Assembly (NCBI GenBank): GCA_964635325.1
Contig: CAZWOL010000086.1
Span: forward strand, 1 to 8,277
DNA: 8,277 bases
From: BOG-1112 sp964635325
Lineage (GTDB): Bacteria; Bdellovibrionota_B; Oligoflexia; Oligoflexales; Bog-1112
Reading direction: 5' to 3'
In this document: piece by piece, positions 1 through 6,223 of the stretch
Position numbering within the stretch: position 1 is the first letter of the stretch
Layout of the letters: every line of letters begins with the position of its first letter
The notes under the pieces: model-generated
Databases searched by the model: none
What the model was told of the DNA's origin: nothing
The model's input: the letters and a program-made list of their open reading frames with translations, nothing else
Translations under genes and position numbers: made by a program

Positions 1-1107
1 ATTGTAAAAATCACCAACTTTGAGATTAGTCGCTTCTATACGAAAATCAGCTTCCTCCTGAAAGGAACTCTCCAAATCATCCAAAAAATTCAGAACTACG
101 GCATCTTGAGTTAGGCTTCTGAGGAGGATAAACTCTTTTTTTGCCTTTTCGACCACTCCTGGTCTTTGTATTTTTGCGATCAGCCTTTCACCATCCTTAT
201 TCTCAAGAAGATAGACCTGACCCATTGTTGCTGCAGCTAGCGGATGCTCCGGAAAAGATGGAAACTCCTTTGCGATATCGATTCCGGTCTCCTGCACTAA
301 AATCTCTTTAGCAAGGCGCGTTGGGAAAATTCTGATGTTCTGACGCAAACGTTGCAAAACATTTGCAAGCTGCTCAGACTGAACATCGTTACTGAAAAGT
401 TGAAAGGCTTTTTGAATGACAGGCCCACAGTGATTCAACACGATCGCAAGCAATTCTTCAGTAGGAGCATTTTCTTCCAAATTCATCATATCTGCTAAAA
501 TAGCGCGTTTACTTTGACCATCTAGAGCATCAAAATAGTGCTCCAAAACCAAACGAAAAAAAGCTGCGAGCGCTGGAGGAGCCTTATCCAACTGCAAACC
601 CTGCTGTGGGTCCAAAAGCATACGTATAGCTGGTGACTTGGAAAACGAAAAAATACGCATTGCATCATTGATAGTTGAGTCCAAATGTTCGATTGCAAAA
701 TCCGGTATAAGAATGGCACCATCACACTTATTGGTAGATAGCAGAGAGCTTCCCCAACCACGCACAGCAGAAACTAGGGGCAAAATCCCTGAGGATCCTA
801 CACTAGTGAGAGAACTCATCATTCCTATCATGGGATGTCCTAACGCTAAGAGGAAGGTGCTCAAAATCGGGCCTGGTGCATTTTTTTGAAGGTTTGGATC
901 TCTCAGCATTTCCACTAAAAAAGGGAGCTCCTTCAGGACATCCCTATAGCGAGCATAGAACTCAGCCTTCGAAGCAAAATCTGGCCTGTGAATCCCTAAT
1001 AGCTGTGCAGAAACCTCTTTAAATCGTGCAAGCTCTTGCCAATCTGGAGTGGCAAAGCTTTGCGTAGCGATAGCCATTATCAACAAACAAAAGCGGAGAT
1101 ATTTCAC
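1..1107 (-). CDS. Exported ABC1/UbiB-like atypical kinase, N-terminal part (C-terminus outside the window)
   Basis: ABC1/UbiB/ADCK proteins are atypical protein-kinase-like ATPases, often tied to quinone or lipid metabolism. Visible are 369 residues with no stop before the edge. Residues 290-299 read LAAATMGQVY, matching the family's Ala-rich loop (AAASxGQVH). AKIQRPGV at 311-318 supplies the ATP-binding Lys (K312), and EEADFRIEATN at 351-361 matches the ExD/EAxN region. GPVIQKAFQ at 228-236 aligns with the family's GPxxxKxGQ but has Phe for Gly. The HxDxHPGN and DFG-like part would lie beyond the left edge. The GTG start at 1105-1107 was chosen because GGAG (1113-1116) lies 5 bases upstream and the first 19 residues form a signal peptide (MKYLRFCLLIMAIA, then TQSFA). 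The next start, an ATG at 1077, would discard most of it. About 200 unassigned residues with a hydrophobic stretch near 79-115 precede the kinase region. Family assignment is firm; substrate unknown. Confidence 0.8.
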   Translation of the reverse strand, partial: MKYLRFCLLIMAIATQSFATPDWQELARFKEVSAQLLGIHRPDFASKAEFYARYRDVLKELPFLVEMLRDPNLQKNAPGPILSTFLLALGHPMIGMMSSLTSVGSSGILPLVSAVRGWGSSLLSTNKCDGAILIPDFAIEHLDSTINDAMRIFSFSKSPAIRMLLDPQQGLQLDKAPPALAAFFRLVLEHYFDALDGQSKRAILADMMNLEENAPTEELLAIVLNHCGPVIQKAFQLFSNDVQSEQLANVLQRLRQNIRIFPTRLAKEILVQETGIDIAKEFPSFPEHPLAAATMGQVYLLENKDGERLIAKIQRPGVVEKAKKEFILLRSLTQDAVVLNFLDDLESSFQEEADFRIEATNLKVGDFYN

Positions 1108-1294
1108 ATAGGCTCCGAACAATGATAGGTTTAATCGTGTATGAATTCCTAATGAAACTAACTCAAGCAACATCAGAAAAGCCTAAGGGAGACTACGACA
1201 AAAAATTGCTTAAAACTTAACTTTTTCCAACCACTTAGCTACCAAACTATGCATCAGGCTCAAGACAAAGCGATGAGCCTATCGGAGGTTTTTT
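1108..1294. other. Divergent intergenic region between the kinase-like gene and the response regulator
   Basis: This 187-base stretch must contain the 5' signals of both flanking genes, which point away from each other. I could not identify convincing -35/-10 pairs. Just before the regulator's GGAGG (1284-1288) there are two overlapping inverted repeats. AGGCTC (1256-1261) pairs with GAGCCT (1275-1280), and CGAT (1271-1274) pairs with ATCG (1281-1284). They could form alternative small hairpins next to the ribosome binding site, but short repeats like these are common by chance. Confidence 0.4.
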
Positions 1295-2044
1295 ATGGAG
1301 GCAAGCGATATAGCTCGCTCAGTTCTAGTCGTTGATGACGAAGATGGTATACGTTCTTTGGTATCCGATATCCTGACCCTAGAGGGCTTTCAATGCTATA
1401 CAGCTGAGAGTGGACAAGAGGCTTTCGATCGCATTTGTTCGACAAAAATTGATGCGGTTCTGTCCGATATTCGCATGCCTAACGGTGGTGGCATAGACCT
1501 GCTCAATAAGTTGAAAATCCGTAATCCTGACACACCGCATTTTGCTGTGCTAACTGGATTTTCAGACTACTCCATCATGGATATTTATGACAAGGGAGCT
1601 GAGGGTATATTAGCCAAACCTTTTCGGATGGACGTGCTCATCAATTTCACAAAAAAACTTTTCTCCTCCCCACCAACTCAGGCAGCAAAAGCCTCTAATA
1701 CACAAAAAAGTGACACTCTCCACATCACAAACAGATTTCCGTCTGTACTCGATGCTCAAAAAAGTCAATCTCTAGCTTTTGGTCGAGGAGGATTTTATTT
1801 GAATTGGAATGATCCTAAATTTCCTACAATTGGCTCATCCATACACTTCCAATTCGACTTCGATAAAAATGAAGAAAAATCGATTGTAGGATCTGGAAGC
1901 GTACGTTGGGTACGAAAAAGTGCTGAAGCAAACCTAAAACCAGGAATTGGGGTCGAGTTCGATAACTTAGATGATCAAACTTTTGCTTACTTGCGACAAA
2001 ATCTTATCAAACCAAGCACACTTTCCTACATTCCCAAAGGATAG
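1295..2044 (+). CDS. Response regulator: receiver domain plus C-terminal PilZ-like domain
   Basis: The 249-residue product has an N-terminal receiver domain (about 8-125). It shows the acidic pair D14/D15, phospho-acceptor D58 in SDIRMP, switch T87 and conserved K108 in AKPF, so it should be phosphorylated by a sensor kinase, none of which is in the window. A Ser/Thr/Gln/Lys-rich linker follows. Residues about 155-240 resemble a PilZ domain of the kind common in myxobacteria and Bdellovibrio (GGFYL, GSGSVRWVR, PGIGVEFDNL). PilZ domains usually bind cyclic di-GMP through an RxxxR motif and a D/NxSxxG motif. Here the first is not evident and the second reads AFGRGG, so nucleotide binding is doubtful. 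There is no DNA-binding domain, which suggests output through protein contacts. The ATG start has GGAGG at 1284-1288, six bases upstream. It converges on the next gene. Confidence 0.85.
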   Translation: MEASDIARSVLVVDDEDGIRSLVSDILTLEGFQCYTAESGQEAFDRICSTKIDAVLSDIRMPNGGGIDLLNKLKIRNPDTPHFAVLTGFSDYSIMDIYDKGAEGILAKPFRMDVLINFTKKLFSSPPTQAAKASNTQKSDTLHITNRFPSVLDAQKSQSLAFGRGGFYLNWNDPKFPTIGSSIHFQFDFDKNEEKSIVGSGSVRWVRKSAEANLKPGIGVEFDNLDDQTFAYLRQNLIKPSTLSYIPKG

Positions 2045-2102
2045 AACACCTAAGCATCAACAGAACCAAGCGCTGCTGACACTTATGAAGTCGGAAGGTT
2101 CT

Positions 2103-2995
2103 CTAGCGCAATGCTCTTGCGAGACTATTGAATGTTTCGTAGATCTCACCAAGATCATAACCGTAGGATCCATTGGCTTTGATCAAAGCATCGTAATCAT
2201 CTGCAACGAGATCAAAACTGCGCAAAACTTCACTGTACCTAACCATATTGCTACGACAGGAATCGAGCAAATTGTAGAGATCTGTCGAAGATTGACTGAG
2301 CTTTGCACCCAGTGCACGAATTTCCTCCACAACGTTGCTGTCTCTATCGAGAATACTAGCAGCATCCATCAAATTTGCAGCGTATCTAGCGACCCCATAG
2401 TAGTTGCTGTAGCAAGTTGAATACCAACCCCCACCCCAGTAGCCACCTAGAACATAACGTGTTCCCCAACCCCAACCGTGGTGACCATGCCAACCGTGGT
2501 GACCATGCCAGCCACCTCCTCGATGTCCGTGCCCATGATGGTGGTGACCTCCTCCGTGATGACCTCCATGATGACCACCACCTCCTCCTCCGGGACGACC
2601 TCCTCCGTGATGACCTCCATGATGACCACCTCCTCCTCCGGGACGACCTCCTCCGTGATGACCTCCATGGTGACCACCTCCTCCGGGACGACCTCCTCCG
2701 TGTCGACTAACAGCATCGTTATCAANNNNNNNNNNNNNNNNNNNNNNNNNNNNNNNNNNNNNNNNNNNNNNNNNNNNNNNNNNNNNNNNNNNNNNNNNNN
2801 NNNNNNNNNNNNNNNNNNNNNNNNNTGACCACCTCCTCCGGGACGACCTCCTCCGTGTCGACTAACAGCATCGTTATCAAAACTTATAGGCGCTTCTGTT
2901 GTTGCAGTAAGAGCATTTTGTAAATCTTCAGCATATACATGCTGAGTTAAAAACACTGCAAGGTGCACTGCAACAATCGCTAGACCGCGTCTCAT
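2103..2995 (-). CDS. Secreted His/Gly-rich repeat protein, split in the assembly by a 100-N gap
   Basis: No named family is recognised. The ATG at 2993-2995 has GGAG (3002-3005) six bases upstream and opens a signal peptide (MRRGLAIVAVHLAVF) ending HVYA before ED at residue 23. If the identical 55-base flanks of the gap are merged, removing 155 bases, the frame is open for 245 codons to the TAG at 2103-2105. As printed, the frame breaks at the Ns. The mature protein has an acidic/polar stretch (23-47), then three units of the form RP-Gly(n)-HHGGHHGGG with n of 4, 5 and 6 (51-98). Next come HHHHGHGH (99-106), two WHGHHG repeats (111-122) and a Trp/Tyr/Gly segment. The charged, probably helical tail (about 157-245) has no His repeats. 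Two Cys are present, one in STCYSN and one in LDSCRS. The dense His clusters suggest binding of divalent metal in the periplasm or outside the cell, which is inference only. Confidence 0.75.
2475..2510 (-). repeat. Tandem 18-base repeat encoding two WHGHHG units
   Basis: Two back-to-back copies of an 18-base unit encode residues 111-122 of the His/Gly-rich protein (collapsed numbering). The codons TGG CAT GGT CAC CAC GGT are identical in both copies, which points to recent duplication and not only to selection on the protein. Confidence 0.8.
2547..2690 (-). repeat. Three tandem 45/48/51-base repeats encoding RP-Gly(4-6)-HHGGHHGGG
   Basis: Read on the minus strand, three adjacent units start with CGTCCCGGAGGAGG and end with CATCACGGAGGAGGT. 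They differ mainly in Gly codon number: four in the unit at 2646-2690, and five then six in the two units at 2547-2645. Slippage or unequal exchange would readily change unit length by whole codons without breaking the frame. The repeat is also the likely reason the assembler broke here. Confidence 0.8.
2671..2725. repeat. 55-base direct repeat, copy left of the gap (second copy 2826-2880)
   Basis: These 55 bases are identical to 2826-2880, directly after the Ns, and no base to the gap side of either copy is known. An exact overlap between two contig ends, equal to a common assembler k-mer size, is the simplest explanation. The two copies are then probably one genomic locus. Confidence 0.85.
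2726..2825. other. Assembly gap of exactly 100 Ns
   Basis: A run of exactly 100 Ns is a conventional placeholder for a join of unknown length. Because both flanks carry the same 55 bases, the real distance is probably negative: the contigs overlap. Removing the Ns plus one copy (155 bases) restores the reading frame of the His/Gly-rich gene. Extra repeat units hidden in the gap cannot be excluded. Confidence 0.95.
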
Positions 2996-3135
2996 GAAAA
3001 ACTCCAAAAAATTTGACAATGAATGATTCTAAAAGCGTAGCGCTTAAATATTCCTCATGTAAGACGCAATTTTGGCGTGCGGGATGGGAGCTCTTTCAAT
3101 GTTAGTTCCCAAATATTTTAAGCTTCCAACATGCA

Positions 3136-3163
3136 TTGAATTTGTGTAATTTCGCGCCATAAA
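3136..3163 (+). promoter_or_regulatory. Candidate sigma-70-like promoter for the aldolase gene
   Basis: TTGAAT (3136-3141) and CATAAA (3158-3163) are separated by 16 bases, each matching four of six consensus positions. Transcription would begin near 3170, about 20 bases before the ATG at 3191. The -35 element overlaps the right arm of an inverted repeat, TTCAATG (3095-3101) with CATTGAA (3134-3140), which could be a regulator site. Confidence 0.35.
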
Positions 3164-3190
3164 GACATGATTTAATGAAAGGTGCTAAGA

Positions 3191-3838
3191 ATGAAGTTTT
3201 TTATAGATAGTTCGAATATTGAAGAGATTCGTCAAGCTAAGGAGCTATCTGTGCTAGATGGAGTGACCACAAACCCATCTTTGATTGCAAAAACTGGGCA
3301 GCCAGCACGCACCATTATCACTCAAATCTGTGAAATTTGTACAGGACCAGTTTCTTGGGAAGTTCTAGCATTAGATTATGCAACTATGATGAAAGAAGCT
3401 CGTGAGATCGCAAAGCTTGCACCTAATCTCGTCGTAAAAATTCCTTTGACTAAAGATGGTCTACAAACCGTTGCAAGCTGTACTGAGGAAGGCATCAAGA
3501 CTAACGTAACACTATGCTTTAATTCCATCCAAGCTTTGCTTGCTGCAAAAGCTGGAGCCACATACATTTCACCATTTGTTGGACGCCTCGATGACATCGG
3601 CCATGAAGGATTGCAGTGCATTCGTGAAATTAAGCAGATCTATCAAAATTATAACTTTCCAACGCAGATCCTAGCTGCCTCGATACGTCATCCACTGCAT
3701 ATTCGTGATGCAGCGCTTGCTGGTGCTGATGTTGCGACTGTACCGTTTTCAATTTTCAATAATCTACTACGCCATCCTCTTACCCGTGATGGTCTAGATC
3801 AGTTTATGCTCGATGCTGCTCGCATCCCCAACCGCTAA
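3191..3838 (+). CDS. fsa: Fructose-6-phosphate aldolase / TalC-type transaldolase-like protein
   Basis: This is a 215-residue TIM-barrel enzyme of the small transaldolase group. Members either cleave or form fructose 6-phosphate from dihydroxyacetone and glyceraldehyde 3-phosphate, or move a three-carbon unit in the non-oxidative pentose phosphate pathway; sequence alone does not decide which. The N-terminus MKFFIDSSNIEEI and DGVTTNPSLIAKTG are diagnostic. K83 in VVKIPLT is the Schiff-base lysine. GIKTNVTLCF, SPFVGRLDDIG, ASIRHP and GADVATVPF complete the barrel motifs. W56 in PVSWEVLA sits where small residues are usual, close to the active-site strand, and could affect substrate choice. The ATG at 3191 was preferred to a GTG at 3182 because family proteins start with MKFF and AAAGG (3178-3182) lies eight bases before it. 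Length is normal for the family. Cytoplasmic. Confidence 0.9.
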   Translation: MKFFIDSSNIEEIRQAKELSVLDGVTTNPSLIAKTGQPARTIITQICEICTGPVSWEVLALDYATMMKEAREIAKLAPNLVVKIPLTKDGLQTVASCTEEGIKTNVTLCFNSIQALLAAKAGATYISPFVGRLDDIGHEGLQCIREIKQIYQNYNFPTQILAASIRHPLHIRDAALAGADVATVPFSIFNNLLRHPLTRDGLDQFMLDAARIPNR

Positions 3839-3875
3839 TCCCATCCATCTCGCTTACCTGTGCTAAACTGGAAGG

Positions 3876-4315
3876 ATGACCAAAAAACTCAAAGTCCAAT
3901 CCTATCCCAAAACATCAGGAGCTAAAGGCTTTCATATTTTCGTCCCCCTTGTTCCCGAACATAGTCACGAAGATGTACGCAATTTTCTACTCCATTTTTT
4001 TAGCAAGCTTAGTGAACAGTTTACTCGACTCATCACGGTGGATAAAAATCCTGCGAAACGCAAAGGCAAAATCTACTTGGACTACTTACAAAATACACGC
4101 GGACAAACGATGGCAAGTGCTTATAGTGTTCGCCCCAAGATCGGCGCACCCGTGTCCTGCCCACTTGGAGTGAATTGGTCCCTAGCCTTCGTCCATCCCA
4201 CTTTCACCTGCGCAACATGATCCGACGCTTAGAACGCGTTGGTGACCTTTGGTATGGAATGAATGCTCGGGCTTACAAAATCTCGGCACTAATGAGGCGC
4301 CTCGACAAAATTTGA
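3876..4315 (+). pseudogene. Remnant of a LigD-type polymerase (PolDom) gene: 5'-truncated and frameshifted
   Basis: LigD polymerase domains extend or fill DNA ends during bacterial non-homologous end joining. The first frame (3876-4220) contains SYPKTSGAKGFHIFVPL, matching the family's KTSGxKGLHxxVPL. It also has KRKGKIYLDYLQNTRG, with the third catalytic Asp, and SAYSVRPKIGAPVS. It then drifts out of register. A second frame from about 4160 reads PTWSELVPS, HFHLRNMIRRLERVGDLW and ends at TGA 4313-4315, matching the family's TWxEL...GDxW end. The shift fits loss of one or four bases near CCACTTGG (4161-4168). The N-terminal half with the DxD metal-binding aspartates is absent: the aldolase ends 37 bases before, and an in-frame TAA lies at 3864-3866. 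The remnant cannot be an active polymerase. A sequencing error could explain the shift but not the missing 5' half. Confidence 0.8.
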
Positions 4316-4365
4316 GATAAAAGACATAAGCGTCGCTTTTCTTAAGTATCCGCACACGGGCGCGC

Positions 4366-4394
4366 TTGCAGATCGCCAAGTCTTTAGCTAAGAT
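4366..4394 (+). promoter_or_regulatory. Candidate promoter for the TolC-like gene
   Basis: TTGCAG (4366-4371) and TAAGAT (4389-4394) are 17 bases apart. The -10 matches four of six consensus bases and the -35 three of six. Transcription would start near 4401, leaving a leader of about 40 bases with the ribosome binding site GGAG at 4429-4432. Weak evidence, but it lies in the only non-coding stretch before the gene. Confidence 0.3.
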
Positions 4395-4441
4395 CCCATA
4401 CATATTTAACATTCTGGAAAAATTATGCGGAGTTAAAAACT

Positions 4442-6223
4442 ATGCTATTGAGGTCCATATTTTGGATGGGCTCTCTTGGATGCTCGTTACTCTTTTGCTT
4501 ACATGCCCTCGCATTGCCACCTACGCAACCCGAAGATGTACTATCCGATGAGCAAATTGCAGACATCATTGCACGCAAAGATTATTTTTACATCGACGAG
4601 ATGGATCTGAATTTACCTATCTGGCGCAAGACCAAGCGTCAGTATGCAAAAAGGGCTCTCAGCGGACGCACACACCTTTTGACCATGTCCGATGTCATTC
4701 ACCGAGTGTTGACGGATGGACTCCCTATACAATATCAAATGGAGCAAATGATACGCGGCCGTCTTGGCATCCATAATGCTATTGGAGATCTTATCCCTTC
4801 GATCGATTTAAAACTCGGTTACACGAATGTTTTTGGCGCAAGCAATATGTTCAGCTCGCTATTTGGTTTTCTTCTACCTGCAAACTGGTTAAAGTTGATT
4901 GCACAGAAACACGCCTACACAGCAACCCAGCTCCTACTTTTAAAAACAGTACTAGATCAAATCGTTGCTATAAAAGAAGCCTACTATGTAGCTCACAATG
5001 CTATCTCGGACCTGGAAATTCTTAACTACTACTTAGCACATCTTCACTTACTCAGTCGTCTCTATCCTCACGATGACCGCACTCTGCAAACCTTAATTGG
5101 GCAAGTTGGTGTGCAAGCAAGTAATACCGCACTTCAGATCGGCCAAACAGGCTTTGCATTGTGGAGCATTGGACAAGCAATGGCTCTTGAGAAGCTTGAT
5201 GGATTTATCAGCACAAAGACCTTAAACATAGCAGATATAAGTGATTTTCCTAACGATGTACCTGATCTTCCCGATCTAGAATTTCCCTTTCAGGACTTTG
5301 AAACATTCATCAATGAGACCGTTCGCTTATCGGTCGAAATGAAGATAGCAGATGAATACTACAAGATCAGCAAACTCAATGTCGGGATCTCTGCAACATC
5401 CAATACTTTTTATTTTGCTCCTGGACAGACTTACAACCGAGACTTACAACTCGGTGTTCGACTAGGATACAACAGCATACCGAATGTACTGACTGCAAAA
5501 TCCTTTCAACGCACCGCTCAAATCGATGTTGAAAGTGAGTTCATTGCGCTCCTGGGTAATGCACGTCGCTCACTTGGTTTCTATAAGATGAATGTCGTAA
5601 CCTTTTCTGAATCTCACCACAGTCTTAGCGTCAATCGTGCAGCATTCAAGAAAAATGTTCGATACTATGTCGATAATCAGATAGTTCCAGATGCAACCTT
5701 TCTATTTTCCCTAACCCAGCTGATCACTACGGAGCTTCAAGTCAATGCCGCGCTACATGGTTCGCTCATATCTAGAGCATATATGGACCGCTACACACTT
5801 AGAGATCAGGAGATCGCTGCCAAATATCTTCCAGCAAAAGGTGCTGTAATGGAATTTTTTGCAAGGTATCTTGAAAATAATGCAACACAGCAGGGACGAG
5901 AAAGCCTGATTGAGAGTTTGCTCAAAGATGTTCGTAAAGAAAAACGATTGCAGCTCATCTTATATGAACACAAGACGATTCCAGGTCTGCAGGACCTTTC
6001 TCATCAGAATCTTGTTAGTAGCGTACAAGACAATATCGCTAATCTGCTTCATACTTCGTTTACATTTCGCAAAAACGAAAAATTCTTTCGCATGCTCCAG
6101 GACTTTATTACTACGAATAATATTGTACTCACACGCATGGAAGAGCAAATACTAGAAAAAAAGAGTGGAGCATGCCGTAACAAAAAAACCGTAGTTGCTA
6201 ACGCAACGACAGACAAGCCCTAG
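4442..6223 (+). CDS. Exported TolC-like (outer membrane efflux family) protein, divergent
   Basis: The 593-residue product starts with a signal peptide (MLLRSIFWMG... to HALA at about 24). The ATG has GGAG nine bases upstream. TolC-family proteins form trimeric outer-membrane channels built from two similar halves. The first half looks like that family: LTMSDVIHRVLTDGLPI, then RGRLGIHNAIGDLIPSIDL (like ...LLPSLSL), a Phe/Leu-rich strand, and a long helix with KEAYYVAHNAISDLEIL near residue 180. The second half (from about 289) repeats the plan: ETVRLSVEMKIADEYYKISKLNVGIS, then LQLGVRLGYNSIP and a long helical stretch. The halves are linked by an acidic, Pro-rich segment around 263-284 (NDVPDLPDLEFPF). 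The C-terminal 100 or so residues are extra, charged and probably helical, and the protein exceeds the usual 430-500 residues. No membrane-fusion or inner-membrane pump gene is adjacent. Fold assignment is by pattern and moderate; a lineage-specific exported protein is the alternative. Confidence 0.55.
   Translation: MLLRSIFWMGSLGCSLLFCLHALALPPTQPEDVLSDEQIADIIARKDYFYIDEMDLNLPIWRKTKRQYAKRALSGRTHLLTMSDVIHRVLTDGLPIQYQMEQMIRGRLGIHNAIGDLIPSIDLKLGYTNVFGASNMFSSLFGFLLPANWLKLIAQKHAYTATQLLLLKTVLDQIVAIKEAYYVAHNAISDLEILNYYLAHLHLLSRLYPHDDRTLQTLIGQVGVQASNTALQIGQTGFALWSIGQAMALEKLDGFISTKTLNIADISDFPNDVPDLPDLEFPFQDFETFINETVRLSVEMKIADEYYKISKLNVGISATSNTFYFAPGQTYNRDLQLGVRLGYNSIPNVLTAKSFQRTAQIDVESEFIALLGNARRSLGFYKMNVVTFSESHHSLSVNRAAFKKNVRYYVDNQIVPDATFLFSLTQLITTELQVNAALHGSLISRAYMDRYTLRDQEIAAKYLPAKGAVMEFFARYLENNATQQGRESLIESLLKDVRKEKRLQLILYEHKTIPGLQDLSHQNLVSSVQDNIANLLHTSFTFRKNEKFFRMLQDFITTNNIVLTRMEEQILEKKSGACRNKKTVVANATTDKP

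Noticed and set aside
2103..2372. An 89-residue minus-strand protein starting MDAASIL as a separate gene
   Set aside because: It is in frame with the His/Gly-rich gene once the false gap is collapsed, so it is the C-terminal part of that protein.
1971..2420. A 149-codon plus-strand frame overlapping the end of the response regulator
   Set aside because: It runs antisense through the tail of the His/Gly-rich protein and lacks a start signal.
2417..2710. Plus-strand frames rich in HDDHLLLRDD or TSSVMTSM repeats
   Set aside because: They are complements of the Gly/His codon repeats of the minus-strand gene, and the repetition is inherited from it.
2547..2880. CRISPR array at the repeated region around the gap
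   Set aside because: The units are adjacent, without unique spacers, and translate into a protein repeat; the distant second copy is an assembly overlap.
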